From an uncultured Pelagibacteraceae bacterium (GTDB lineage: Bacteria; Pseudomonadota; Alphaproteobacteria; Pelagibacterales; Pelagibacteraceae): a stretch of 64,000 nucleotides of DNA. The translations under genes and the position numbers were made by a program. This document shows positions 48,011 through 57,182 of the stretch, piece after piece. The notes under the pieces were generated by a model. The model saw nothing but the letters and a program-made list of their open reading frames with translations, had not been told where the DNA came from and did not search any database. Each line of letters starts with the position of its first letter. The first letter of the stretch is position 1. The stretch covers positions 62,001 through 126,000 of the forward strand of contig CABZZR010000001.1 in the NCBI GenBank assembly GCA_902530215.1, written 5' to 3'.

Positions 48011-51003
48011 GATCTAACTCTTTCTCCTTTCGGATCAACATAATGTGAAGATACAACTTCTACTTCAATATTTGTATTTTTTAAAGGTGAAACGGCATAC
48101 AGATTTTTTCCAATCATATTTTTTCCATCTTTAAGAATTGCTAAGGAAAAAGGATTGTCATACTCTACACTCCAACAAGAAGCTGAAACATGCCCAAGTT
48201 TTGGATTTGGTAATGGAGCTTTATAGTTTTCAACTAAATGGGATCCTTCTGGTATCATGCTTTTTTTATCTAAAGGAACCAATCCAACAATCTTTTCTCT
48301 TTTGGTATTTAAAAAGGCTTCTCTATTCAGTGACCTTTTTCCAACAAAATCCTTTTTTTTGCTTAACATTCCGTCTAAAGAAAGATCTGAAGCTATAACC
48401 CTACCATCAATTTCTGATCCAGCGACGTGCCCCATTTCAATTCTTAAAGTTGAAAGAGCTTCTGTGCCATATGGCTGAATTTTTAAATCCTTGCCTAGCT
48501 CTATAATTTTTTCCCACATAAAATTCCCGTAGCTAGAACCAACATTGATTTCATAGGCAAGTTCACCTGAAAAAGAAATTCTAAATATCCTCGATGGAAC
48601 TCCAAATAAATCTGCTTCTTTATATCCCATAAATGGAAGTTTATCGTTTGACACATCAATATTTGGAAATAGTCTACCTAATAAATTTCGAGAATTTGGC
48701 CCAGCTATAGCAGCTCCTGCCCACTCTTCAGTTGAAGAAATTACATTAACATCAAGTTCAGGCCATACAACTTGTAAATAATATTCTAGATGAGACAAAA
48801 CATTAACGGCTTGGGCAGTAGTTGTTGTCATATGGAAATGATTTTCAGAAATTCTAGTTGTAGTGCCATCATCAAAAACAATTCCATCCTCACGAAGCAT
48901 TACGCCGTATCTTGACTTTCCGATGGGTAATTTTAGCCAAGCATTTGTATAAACTCTGTTTAAAAGTTCGGCAGAGTCTGGTCCTTTAATGTCTATTTTT
49001 CCGAGTGATGTAACATCACATACACCCACATTTTTTCTTACATTGGCTGCTTCGCGAATTGATGCCTGCAACAAATTTTCATTGTTTTTTTTATAGTATC
49101 GTGGTCTTAACCATAAACCAGCATCTACAAAAATAGCATTATTCTTTTTATGCCATTCATGCATTGGTGATTTTCTTGTTGGTCTATAATGTTTGCCTAC
49201 TTCTCTTCCAACGATAGTTCCAATTGTTACCGATGTATATGGAGGCCTAAAAGTAGTATGACCTACTTCTGGTACAACTTTTTTTTCTATATTAGATACT
49301 AATTGCAAACCATTAAGGTTGCTAGTCTTGCCTTGGTCGGTGGCCATGCCCAAAGTAGTATACCTCTTAACATGTTCAATTGATCTAAAGCCCTCTCTTA
49401 ATGCTAATTCTATATCAGAAACCGCAACATCATTTTGAAAATCAACAAATCTTTTATATTCTTTATTTTTCGGTAAAGGCATGCACCATAATTTTTCGTG
49501 TTCTTTATAATTTTTTTCATTTGAATTAGGAACTTTAATTTCTACATTTTTATTTGTTATTTTGTTAGATAATTGAAAACCTTCTTTAAAACCATCATCT
49601 AAAACTTTTTTTAAAGTAAATGTTCCTTTAGCAGATCCTAGCGTCGTTTCGTTTTGACGTGATTGATGAGGTATAAATGCATCAACATTTTCATTATATT
49701 TTAATTTATTTCCTGATTGTGAAGAAAGATGTACAGTTGGTGTCCAGCTTCCTGAAACACAAATGCAATCACAACTTATTTCTTTTAAATTTTCATAACC
49801 TGATTTGTCATCGTTAAAATTTCCTATAATAGCAGACTTAATTTTTCTATATCCTTTTGTATTTGCAATCCCATGATTAAATTTAATTTCGATATTTAAA
49901 CTTATTGCTTCTTTTATAATTGGATTGTTTACTTCTTTTCTGGTATCAATTATTAGTGGGCTGACACCATTTTTTTTAAATTCTATTGCAGTGTCATAGG
50001 CTGAGTCATTGTTTGTAAAAATTATTGGTTTTTTACCTATCAAAACTCCATAAAGCTTAATATATTCTTTTGCCGCAGATGCCAACATTATGCCCGGTCG
50101 ATCATTGTTGCCAAAAACCAAAGGACGTTCTATTGAACCTGTACAAATTATTGTTTCCTTCGCTCGTATATACCAAAGTCTTTGTCTTGGAGTGTATTTT
50201 TTTGGATTTTGCAGGTGATCTTTGACTCTTTCAAACATTACCATCATGTTGTGATCGTAATAACCAAAAACCTGTGATCGGTTTTTAACGATTACATTCG
50301 GCATTGATTTTAATTCTGTTATTACTTCATCTGACCACTCCTTACCCTTTTTATTTCCAATAGTAACTTCGTCTACCAATAAACTTCCTCCAAAGCGTGG
50401 TTTATCTTCAGCTAAAATTACTTTTGCGCCATTTTTCGCTGCAGCTAAGGAACTAGCTAATCCAGATGGTCCGGAGCCAACTACTAAAACATCACAATGC
50501 TCATATTTATGCTCATATCTATCAGGATCTGGTTTTAATGGAGCAACACCTAGTCCAGCTGCTTTTCTTATTATTGGTTCGTAAATTCTATACCAAAAAT
50601 TTTTTGGCCACATAAAAGTTTTATAATAAAAGCCAGCTGGAAAAAATTTATTTAAAAAATTATTAATTGCGCCTATATCAAAAAAAACAGACGGCCAACA
50701 ATTTTGGCTTGTTGCCTCAAGTCCTTCTACCAATTCTATTTCTGTTGCGCTGATATTTGGTTCAGTTTTAGGACCTTTGTTTAATTGTACTTTAGCATTT
50801 GGTTCGTCAACTCCTGACCCTAAAAAACCTCTTGGTCTATGATATTTAAAGCTTCTACCTACTAAATGAACTCCGTTTGCCAATAAAGCTGATGCCAAAG
50901 TATCACCTTCATAACCAAAATATCTTTTTTTATTAAAACTAAAAGAAATTTTTTTATTTCTATTTATATAACCAATGTTATTTAATCTGTATTTTTGTGA
51001 CAT
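48007..51003 (-). CDS. soxA: Sarcosine oxidase alpha-like / N-methylglutamate dehydrogenase large subunit
   Basis: 998 residues. Residues 1-100 have the Fer2_4-like fold (YFGYEGDTLASALLANG, VGRSFKYHRPRG) but no cysteines, so no [2Fe-2S] cluster forms there, as in sarcosine oxidase. Residues 170-190 hold the FAD/NAD loop VLVVGSGPSGLASSLA. A CICVSGSWTP segment follows near 430. The C-terminal ~400 residues are GcvT plus GCV_T_C, with SFSGELAYEINVG and GTEALSTLRIEMGHVAG, for passing the methyl group to THF. With SoxB, D and G it oxidises an N-methyl amino acid. Proximity to the methylamine genes favours N-methylglutamate (MgdC) over sarcosine. Confidence 0.87.
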   Translation of the reverse strand: MSQKYRLNNIGYINRNKKISFSFNKKRYFGYEGDTLASALLANGVHLVGRSFKYHRPRGFLGSGVDEPNAKVQLNKGPKTEPNISATEIELVEGLEATSQNCWPSVFFDIGAINNFLNKFFPAGFYYKTFMWPKNFWYRIYEPIIRKAAGLGVAPLKPDPDRYEHKYEHCDVLVVGSGPSGLASSLAAAKNGAKVILAEDKPRFGGSLLVDEVTIGNKKGKEWSDEVITELKSMPNVIVKNRSQVFGYYDHNMMVMFERVKDHLQNPKKYTPRQRLWYIRAKETIICTGSIERPLVFGNNDRPGIMLASAAKEYIKLYGVLIGKKPIIFTNNDSAYDTAIEFKKNGVSPLIIDTRKEVNNPIIKEAISLNIEIKFNHGIANTKGYRKIKSAIIGNFNDDKSGYENLKEISCDCICVSGSWTPTVHLSSQSGNKLKYNENVDAFIPHQSRQNETTLGSAKGTFTLKKVLDDGFKEGFQLSNKITNKNVEIKVPNSNEKNYKEHEKLWCMPLPKNKEYKRFVDFQNDVAVSDIELALREGFRSIEHVKRYTTLGMATDQGKTSNLNGLQLVSNIEKKVVPEVGHTTFRPPYTSVTIGTIVGREVGKHYRPTRKSPMHEWHKKNNAIFVDAGLWLRPRYYKKNNENLLQASIREAANVRKNVGVCDVTSLGKIDIKGPDSAELLNRVYTNAWLKLPIGKSRYGVMLREDGIVFDDGTTTRISENHFHMTTTTAQAVNVLSHLEYYLQVVWPELDVNVISSTEEWAGAAIAGPNSRNLLGRLFPNIDVSNDKLPFMGYKEADLFGVPSRIFRISFSGELAYEINVGSSYGNFMWEKIIELGKDLKIQPYGTEALSTLRIEMGHVAGSEIDGRVIASDLSLDGMLSKKKDFVGKRSLNREAFLNTKREKIVGLVPLDKKSMIPEGSHLVENYKAPLPNPKLGHVSASCWSVEYDNPFSLAILKDGKNMIGKNLYAVSPLKNTNIEVEVVSSHYVDPKGERVRS

Positions 51004-51005
51004 AA

Positions 51006-51275
51006 CTATTTGATTTTTTCATCAATTTTTGATGTGCTTAAAATTTCATGTGTAGCAGTATTTCTAAAAACTTTAAACCACTGTCTACATCCTGATATGT
51101 GATGCCATAGTTCTAAGTGTTCTCCTCTAGGATTATTTCTATAATAAACAAACTCATTCCATTCAGAGTCTGACACTTCGGTTCCTAATTTTGGTCTTTC
51201 TAATTTTGCATCACCACCATAAGAAAATTCTATTTGGGATCTCTTTCCACAATAAGGACACTTAATTTCTAACAT
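51006..51275 (-). CDS. soxD: Sarcosine oxidase delta-like zinc subunit / N-methylglutamate dehydrogenase
   Basis: 89 residues from ATG 51273-51275. An upstream TTG would add four residues, but starting at this ATG puts zinc ligands at C6, C9, H59 and C63, the positions I recall for the delta subunit of bacterial sarcosine oxidase. The remainder (YRNNPRGEHLELWHHISGCRQWF) is family-typical. It starts 4 bp after the SoxB stop and ends 2 bp before the SoxA start. Equivalent to MgdB. Confidence 0.9.
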   Translation of the reverse strand: MLEIKCPYCGKRSQIEFSYGGDAKLERPKLGTEVSDSEWNEFVYYRNNPRGEHLELWHHISGCRQWFKVFRNTATHEILSTSKIDEKIK

Positions 51276-51279
51276 TTTA

Positions 51280-52533
51280 TTAACCAATCCATGTTTTTGT
51301 TCCTACTCCTTTTTCGTCAATCAAATAGCCCTTCTGAAATCTATCCAATCTAAATTTTGAATTTAATTCATGTGGGCGATCTTGGGCTATCGTATAGGCA
51401 AAAGTTAACCCTGAAACTGGTGTAGCTTTGAATCCGCCGTAACACCAACCACAATTAAGATACAATCCCTGAATATGAGTCTTGTCAATTATTGGAGATC
51501 CGTCCATGGACATGTCCATTATACCTCCCCAAGTCCTTAACATTTTTAATCTACTTAAATTAGGAAACATGGCTACACCTTCGGTTAATACATGTTGTAG
51601 GGTAGGTAAATTACCTCTTTGAGCATAACTATTATAACCATCTAAATCTCCACCCATTACCATTTCTCCTTTATCTGATTGACTACAGTAAAAATGTCCG
51701 GCGCCAAATGTCACAACATGATCTAAGAAAGGTTTTACTGGCTCAGAAACACAAGCTTGTAGAACATGAGATTCTATTGGTAATTTCATATTTAATTTAG
51801 AAGCTAAAATTGATGAACTTCCAGCTACGCATAATCCTATTTTTTTTGTTTTAATTTCTCCCCTTGAAGTTTGTACCCCTGCTACTTTTCCATTTTTAAT
51901 GTCAAAACCTAAAACTTCACAGTGTTGAATAATATCCACCCCCATTGAATCTGCTTGTCTTGCATAACCCCAAGCTACAGCGTCATGTCTCGCTGTCCCA
52001 CCACGGGGTTGCATTAAACCTCCAAAAATTGGAAATCGCGCTGAAGAAAAATCAGCAAAAGGGATCATTTTTTTTAAATCTTCTTTATTTAACATTACTG
52101 CATCTATTCCATTAAGCCTCATTGAATTTCCTCTTCGCGCATAAGCATTTAACTGTGCATCTGAGTGTGCAAGATTTATTATTCCTCTTGGCGAATACAT
52201 TACATTATAATTTAATTCTTGAGATAAATTCTCCCACATCTTCATTCCATGTTCGTAAAAAATACCGTTTGCATCCCACATATAATTAGATCTTAAAATT
52301 GTTGTATTTCTTCCTACGTTGCCTCCCCCTATCCATCCTTTTTCCAATATTGCCACATTAGAAATTCCATGTTCTTTTGCGAGGTAAAAGGCTGTAGCCA
52401 GACCGTGACCGCCGCCACCAACAATTATTACATCATATTCTTTTTTTGGCTGTGGATCTCTCCATGCAACGTCCCAATTTTGATGATTACTAAAGGAGTT
52501 TTTTATTAAATTAAATATGGAATATTTTTGCAT
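51280..52533 (-). CDS. soxB: Sarcosine oxidase beta-like / N-methylglutamate dehydrogenase flavin subunit
   Basis: 417 residues. The FAD loop VIIVGGGGHGLATAFYLA lies at 35-52. His183 in GGTARHDAVAWGYAR matches the histidine that carries covalent FMN in heterotetrameric sarcosine oxidase. C-terminal LYLNCGWCYGGFKATPVSG is the family closing motif. It is the first gene of the - operon soxB-soxD-soxA-soxG, divergent from formate-THF ligase. Called MgdA if the substrate is N-methylglutamate, which the presence of mgsABC in the same window supports. Confidence 0.88.
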   Translation of the reverse strand: MQKYSIFNLIKNSFSNHQNWDVAWRDPQPKKEYDVIIVGGGGHGLATAFYLAKEHGISNVAILEKGWIGGGNVGRNTTILRSNYMWDANGIFYEHGMKMWENLSQELNYNVMYSPRGIINLAHSDAQLNAYARRGNSMRLNGIDAVMLNKEDLKKMIPFADFSSARFPIFGGLMQPRGGTARHDAVAWGYARQADSMGVDIIQHCEVLGFDIKNGKVAGVQTSRGEIKTKKIGLCVAGSSSILASKLNMKLPIESHVLQACVSEPVKPFLDHVVTFGAGHFYCSQSDKGEMVMGGDLDGYNSYAQRGNLPTLQHVLTEGVAMFPNLSRLKMLRTWGGIMDMSMDGSPIIDKTHIQGLYLNCGWCYGGFKATPVSGLTFAYTIAQDRPHELNSKFRLDRFQKGYLIDEKGVGTKTWIG

Positions 52534-52570
52534 ATCATTAAGTTTATATGACCATTTAAAATTTATCTAA

Positions 52571-52600
52571 TTGAAAAAGATCTTACAAATATTGTATACA
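52571..52600 (+). promoter_or_regulatory. Candidate promoter with TGTATACA palindrome, soxB-fhs intergenic
   Basis: TTGAAA (52571-52576) and TATACA (52595-52600) with an 18-bp spacer form a plausible promoter for fhs. TGTATACA (52593-52600) overlapping the -10 is a perfect 8-bp palindrome of the type recognised by some GntR-family (FCD) regulators. It also lies 60 bp upstream of soxB, so one site could affect both genes. Candidate only. Confidence 0.4.
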
Positions 52601-52630
52601 TAGTCCACTTTTTTAGATATAGGAGTGCCG

Positions 52631-54316
52631 ATGAGTGGCGTAAAATCTGATATTGAAATAGCAAGAGCGGCAAAAATGCACCCAATTAAAGATGTTCTAT
52701 TAAAAGTTGGGGTGCCAGACGATCCCCATTCTTTCAGTCCAATGGGACGTCATATTGCAAAATTAAACTTAGATTATATTGATGAGTTAAATGATAAAAA
52801 AAGTAATTTAATTTTAGTTACCGCAATTACTCCAACACCAGCGGGTGAAGGGAAAACAACGACTTCCGTTGGTTTAAGTGATGGGCTGAATAAAATTGGA
52901 AAAAAATCAATTGTTTGTTTAAGAGAACCTAGTTTGGGACCATCTTTTGGAATGAAGGGTGGTGCCGCAGGAGGAGGTTATGCGCAGGTAGTACCTATGG
53001 AACAAATTAATTTACATTTTACTGGTGATTTTCATGCTATAACTTCTGCTCATAATTTATTATCTGCTCTAATTGACAACCATATTTACTGGGGAAATAA
53101 ATTAAATATTGATGTTGAAAATATAACATGGAAAAGAGTTGTTGATCTAAATGATCGCGCCTTAAGATCAATAAAAATTAATCTTGGCAAACTGAAAAAT
53201 AATATACCTAGAGATGATGGTTTTGATATAACTGTTGCATCAGAAGTAATGGCAATTTTTTGTTTATCCAATAATTTAAATGATTTAGAAAAAAAAATTG
53301 GAAATATTACGATTGGTTATACAAAAGATAAAAAGCCAGTTTACGCAAAAGACTTGAATGCTCAAGGTCCTATGGCGGTATTACTTAAAGAAGCTATTAG
53401 ACCAAATGTAACTCAAACATTGGAAAATAATCCAGCTATTATACATGGTGGACCTTTTGCTAACATTGCTCATGGTTGTAATTCGATCATTGCGACCAAA
53501 ACTGCATTAAAACTATCCGAATATGTGGTTACTGAAGCTGGGTTTGGTGCAGATCTTGGAGCAGAAAAATTTTTAAATATAAAATGCAGAAAAGCAAACA
53601 TTAAACCTAATTGTGTAGTTTTGGTAGCAACAATAAGAGCTTTAAAAATGCATGGAGGTGTTGAAAAAGAAGATTTAAAAAAAGAAAATTTGGAAGCACT
53701 GAAAAAAGGTCTTCCCAATTTAGAAAAACATATAGAAAACGTTAAAAAATTTGGCTTAGAGCTTATTGTTGCAATTAATCATTTTATTACAGATACAGAA
53801 AAAGAAATAAAATTAATCAAGGATCATTGTTTAAAACTTGGTGTAAAAGTTAGTCTTTGTACCCACTGGTCAGAAGGAGGAAAAGGAACAGAAGACTTGG
53901 CAAAAAATGTTGTGGAGCTATGTAAAAAAAATAATAAAGAAAATTTCAATCATCTCTATCCAAATGAGATGCCAATCTTAAAAAAAGTGGAAACTATTGC
54001 TAAGGAAATTTATGGAGCAACTGGAATAGATGTTGATGAAAAAATTAAACAACAGGTAAAAAAAATAGAAGATTCAGGGTTTGGCAAATTTCCTGTATGT
54101 ATTGCAAAAACACAATATAGTTTTTCTACTGACCCAAAATTAAAAGGAGCTCCGGTCGGTCATAGTTTACCCATTAGAGAAATTAAATTATCAAGTGGAG
54201 CTGAGTTTATTGTTGTAATTTGTGGATCAATAATGACTATGCCAGGCCTACCAAAAATTCCTGCGGCCGATTCTATAAAATTAAATTCTAAAGGAGAAAT
54301 TGAAGGATTGTTTTAA
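52631..54316 (+). CDS. fhs: Formate-tetrahydrofolate ligase
   Basis: 561 residues from ATG 52631; the GTG at 52625 is rejected because AGGAG (52621-52625) is the ribosome site for this ATG. Signature motifs are [16 protein letters not shown] near 77 (ATP loop) and [18 protein letters not shown] near 101, with [19 protein letters not shown] after it. It makes 10-formyl-THF from formate, THF and ATP. It can capture formate from methylated-compound breakdown or run in reverse for energy. Divergent from the sox/mgd operon and convergent with the aldehyde dehydrogenase of the next module. Confidence 0.95.
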   Translation: MSGVKSDIEIARAAKMHPIKDVLLKVGVPDDPHSFSPMGRHIAKLNLDYIDELNDKKSNLILVTAITPTPAGEGKTTTSVGLSDGLNKIGKKSIVCLREPSLGPSFGMKGGAAGGGYAQVVPMEQINLHFTGDFHAITSAHNLLSALIDNHIYWGNKLNIDVENITWKRVVDLNDRALRSIKINLGKLKNNIPRDDGFDITVASEVMAIFCLSNNLNDLEKKIGNITIGYTKDKKPVYAKDLNAQGPMAVLLKEAIRPNVTQTLENNPAIIHGGPFANIAHGCNSIIATKTALKLSEYVVTEAGFGADLGAEKFLNIKCRKANIKPNCVVLVATIRALKMHGGVEKEDLKKENLEALKKGLPNLEKHIENVKKFGLELIVAINHFITDTEKEIKLIKDHCLKLGVKVSLCTHWSEGGKGTEDLAKNVVELCKKNNKENFNHLYPNEMPILKKVETIAKEIYGATGIDVDEKIKQQVKKIEDSGFGKFPVCIAKTQYSFSTDPKLKGAPVGHSLPIREIKLSSGAEFIVVICGSIMTMPGLPKIPAADSIKLNSKGEIEGLF

Positions 54317-54318
54317 TT

Positions 54319-55800
54319 TTAACCCATTGTAAATGGGTCACTCATAGGTTTATCAGATGTATTGAACCATGTTGTTTTAATTCTCGTATAATCTTTAATT
54401 GATTCAATTCCAGCTTCTTTTCCATAACCACTATCTTTCATGCCCCCAAAAGGAGCTGAGGGTGATATTAACCGGTAGGTATTTACAAAAGTAATTCCAG
54501 CACGAATTGCCTTTGAAACTCTTAAGCCTCTAGCTAAATCTTTGGTGTATATACCTGAGGATAAGCCGAACTGATTATCGTTCATTTTACTAATTACCTC
54601 TTCCTCCTTTTCAAATTGCATAACTGAAAGAATAGGTCCAAAAAGCTCATTTTCAGCTGTAGGCAAGTTATGATCTTCGCATTCAATAATAGTTGCAGGA
54701 AAATAATAACCTTTATTTGATAAATTATGTCTTTTTCCTCCGCATCTTATTTTTCCACCTTGATCAATAGTAAGTTTTATATTTTTTTCAATTATTTCTA
54801 ATTGCTTTAAACTATTAAGAGGTCCCATTTGAGTATCAGAGGACATAGGACTACCCAATTTTATTTTTTTTGCACGGTTAATTAATTTATCTAAAAATTC
54901 TTTATAAATACCTTTTTGCAAATATAACCTAGATCCAGCTATACAACTTTGGCCGCTTGCTCCAAAAATACCTGCAGTAATTCCGTTTAATGCATTTTCT
55001 TGATCTGCATCTTCAAATACTGCTACTGGACTTTTTCCTCCTAATTCTAAACTAACTTGTGATAAATTTTCAGCAGAATTTCTTATTATATGTCTCGCCG
55101 TTTCTGGTCCCCCAGTGAAAGCTATTCTTTCAACATTTTTATGACTGGTTAGTGTTTTTCCGCAAGGATCACCAAATCCTGTTATTACATTCACTACACC
55201 CTTGGGTATTCCGGTTTTTTCTATTAACTTTGCAAATTCAAACATTGTTGCTGGTGCTAACTCCGAAGATTTAATCACAACAGTATTTCCCATAGCTAGA
55301 GCTGGCGCAAGTTTAACAGCGGTTAATAACATTTGAGAGTTCCAAGGAATTATAGCGGCAATCACTCCAATAGGTTCTCTTGTAGTAATAACTTGCATGT
55401 CGGGTTTATCTATTGGCAGAACAGTCCCTTCTACCTTGTCAGCTAAACCTGCAAAATAATCATAATATTCAGCAATATAATTGGCTTGGGTTTTTGTCTC
55501 TCTAAAAAGCTTTCCTGTATCTATTGTTTCTACTTTTCCTAATAGCTCAGCATTTTCTCTCAATTGATTTGCTATAGCTCTTAAGTAATTTGCTCTTTCT
55601 CTTGGCATTAATTTGGGCCATTTTCCTTCAAACGCTATTTGGGCAGCTTCGACTGCCTTGTTAACATCTTTAATGCTTGCTTCTGGAACGATAGCCCATG
55701 GTTCATTAGTTTCTGGATTTAAACTTTCAAAAGTTTTTTTATTTTCAGAATCAATCCATTCGCCGTTAATATACATTTTATATTCTTTAAGTTTAGTCAT
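54319..55800 (-). CDS. Aldehyde dehydrogenase of the 54-58 kb module
   Basis: 493 residues, betaine-aldehyde/hydroxymuconic-type ALDH. PWNSQMLLTAVKLAPALAMGNTVVIK near 148, FTGGPETARHI cofactor loop near 230, ELGGKSPVAVFEDAD with general-base Glu near 255 and catalytic Cys in ASGQSCIAGSRLYL near 288. Starts within the 3' end of the alpha/beta hydrolase gene (8-bp overlap), so it is co-translated. In the proposed ring-opening pathway it would oxidise the lactol/aldehyde intermediate or succinate semialdehyde. A small inverted repeat (ACCCATTgtaAATGGGT, 54322-54338) sits at its 3' end. Confidence 0.9.
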   Translation of the reverse strand: MTKLKEYKMYINGEWIDSENKKTFESLNPETNEPWAIVPEASIKDVNKAVEAAQIAFEGKWPKLMPRERANYLRAIANQLRENAELLGKVETIDTGKLFRETKTQANYIAEYYDYFAGLADKVEGTVLPIDKPDMQVITTREPIGVIAAIIPWNSQMLLTAVKLAPALAMGNTVVIKSSELAPATMFEFAKLIEKTGIPKGVVNVITGFGDPCGKTLTSHKNVERIAFTGGPETARHIIRNSAENLSQVSLELGGKSPVAVFEDADQENALNGITAGIFGASGQSCIAGSRLYLQKGIYKEFLDKLINRAKKIKLGSPMSSDTQMGPLNSLKQLEIIEKNIKLTIDQGGKIRCGGKRHNLSNKGYYFPATIIECEDHNLPTAENELFGPILSVMQFEKEEEVISKMNDNQFGLSSGIYTKDLARGLRVSKAIRAGITFVNTYRLISPSAPFGGMKDSGYGKEAGIESIKDYTRIKTTWFNTSDKPMSDPFTMG

Positions 55801-56584
55801 TATTCTGGTCTATGAAATTTTTAAAAATTATATTAACGTCTTCAGAGCATTCTATACTACAAAGATGTTTTCCATTCTTTATTTCGATAAAGTTGCTACC
55901 TTGAATCATTTTACTTAAATTTCTTGACATTTCAGGAGTAGATCCTACATCATTTTCGCCTGTAGTTATAAGTGTATTAACATATATATCTTTTAAAATA
56001 CTATCATTATCAATAAAATTCGCAAAAAGTTCATAGCACTTTAAAAAATCTGTTCTTTTATTTTTTTCTAAAATTGAATAAATCTTTTTACAAATATCAG
56101 GATTTTTTTTTGAATATTCATCCGATAGCCATCTTTTTAAAGCTGATTGTTTTGAAGCTGGTTTGTTCATTTTAGCAACTTCAAGTCTATTTAGAACAAT
56201 CCTTTTTTGCTCTTCAGACCTTTTGTATATTGACCCATGAATAATTAAAGATTTTAACATTGAATGATGTTTGTAAGCAAAATGTCTGGCTATAAGAGCT
56301 CCTAGTGAAAAACCAACTAAATGAATCTTGTTAAAATTTAATTCTCTAATTAATCTAAGAAGTTGCTTAGAGAAATCTTCAAAACTTACTTTAGAATTTT
56401 TTAAAGGCGTTTTCCCATGTCCGAGTAAATCATATGTTAAGGTAGTATAGCTTTTGAAAAAATTAATTTGTGGATACCAAATTTCCTTTGTTAAACCAAC
56501 TCCGTGTATAAAAACTACTGGAGTTTTTTCATTATTTTTTTCTAGCGAATAAGATGTGCCAAAGGAATCAACTTTGCTTATCAT
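55793..56584 (-). CDS. Alpha/beta-hydrolase
   Basis: 263 residues. Oxyanion-hole region VVFIHGVGLTKEIWYPQ near 23-39, nucleophile elbow GFSLGALIARH with Ser near 93, acid Asp in ITTGENDVGSTPE near 210 and His in NGKHLCSIE near 240. It overlaps the ALDH gene by 8 bp and follows DUF1185 by 5 bp. Hydrolases of this type split (amidomethylene)succinates in vitamin B6 and trigonelline breakdown, which fits the module, but general ester or amide hydrolysis cannot be excluded. Confidence 0.85.
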   Translation of the reverse strand: MISKVDSFGTSYSLEKNNEKTPVVFIHGVGLTKEIWYPQINFFKSYTTLTYDLLGHGKTPLKNSKVSFEDFSKQLLRLIRELNFNKIHLVGFSLGALIARHFAYKHHSMLKSLIIHGSIYKRSEEQKRIVLNRLEVAKMNKPASKQSALKRWLSDEYSKKNPDICKKIYSILEKNKRTDFLKCYELFANFIDNDSILKDIYVNTLITTGENDVGSTPEMSRNLSKMIQGSNFIEIKNGKHLCSIECSEDVNIIFKNFIDQNND

Positions 56585-56589
56585 TAAAT

Positions 56590-57180
56590 TTATTTTGGAT
56601 TTTTTATACCCATTTCTTTCATATCTTGATATCGATCCCCAGTTCTTGCGTGAGCTCTTCCACCTGGTGAACCACCAATAGCTATAACAATCTCATTAGG
56701 ACAAGGAGCATCATGAATATTAAATTCATGAGTCAAATAATATGGTCTTAATCCGCTGTCAGTCTTATGCATCATAGGAATAGAAATTTTACATCCAGCA
56801 GGTCCTCTCGTGTTTGTAAAACTTAAGTAAGAAGTGCCTCCTACAGCATCTCTAAATTTGTTTCCAAATCTAAGAGTATGAATAAAAGCTGAAGCATGTT
56901 CAATTTCACCTTCTATGCCTACAACGCCAGCCTTACCATACGCTAATACTTTATCTCCTGATCCTATTTCTTTAATAAGTTCAGGTACCAAAATATCTCC
57001 AAGCTTTGGTGCTAGATCAAGAATTTCGGGTTTTAAATCCTCAACAAACCCTCTACCTATCCATGGATTTTTAATTACTGCTGCAACTGAAACAAGAACA
57101 ACAGGTTTTTTTGCTTCTTTGCCACCTTCAATAAAAGTTTTGTCGACAAACTTATTAATTTTTCTTAAATTTAAATCCAT
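56590..57180 (-). CDS. DUF1185 ("amino acid synthesis") family protein
   Basis: 196 residues. The family pattern is visible: RKINKFVDKTFIEGGK at the start, VLVSVAAVIKNPWIGRGFVEDL near 28-49, VLAYGKAGVVGIEGEIEHASAFIHTLRFGNKFRDAVGG near 77-114 and AIGGSPGGRAHARTGDRYQDM near 167. Known members are annotated by structure only, without a proven reaction. It sits between the luciferase-like oxygenase (2 bp) and the hydrolase (5 bp), so it is part of one pathway. The trigonelline pathway was reported to need a conserved hypothetical protein; whether that is this family I cannot check here. Confidence 0.85.
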   Translation of the reverse strand: MDLNLRKINKFVDKTFIEGGKEAKKPVVLVSVAAVIKNPWIGRGFVEDLKPEILDLAPKLGDILVPELIKEIGSGDKVLAYGKAGVVGIEGEIEHASAFIHTLRFGNKFRDAVGGTSYLSFTNTRGPAGCKISIPMMHKTDSGLRPYYLTHEFNIHDAPCPNEIVIAIGGSPGGRAHARTGDRYQDMKEMGIKNPK

Positions 57181-57182
57181 TC

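Noticed and set aside
54322-54338. Bidirectional terminator between fhs and the aldehyde dehydrogenase
   Set aside because: The 7-bp repeat lies within the dehydrogenase's last codons and has no T-run on either side; noted in that gene's entry only.
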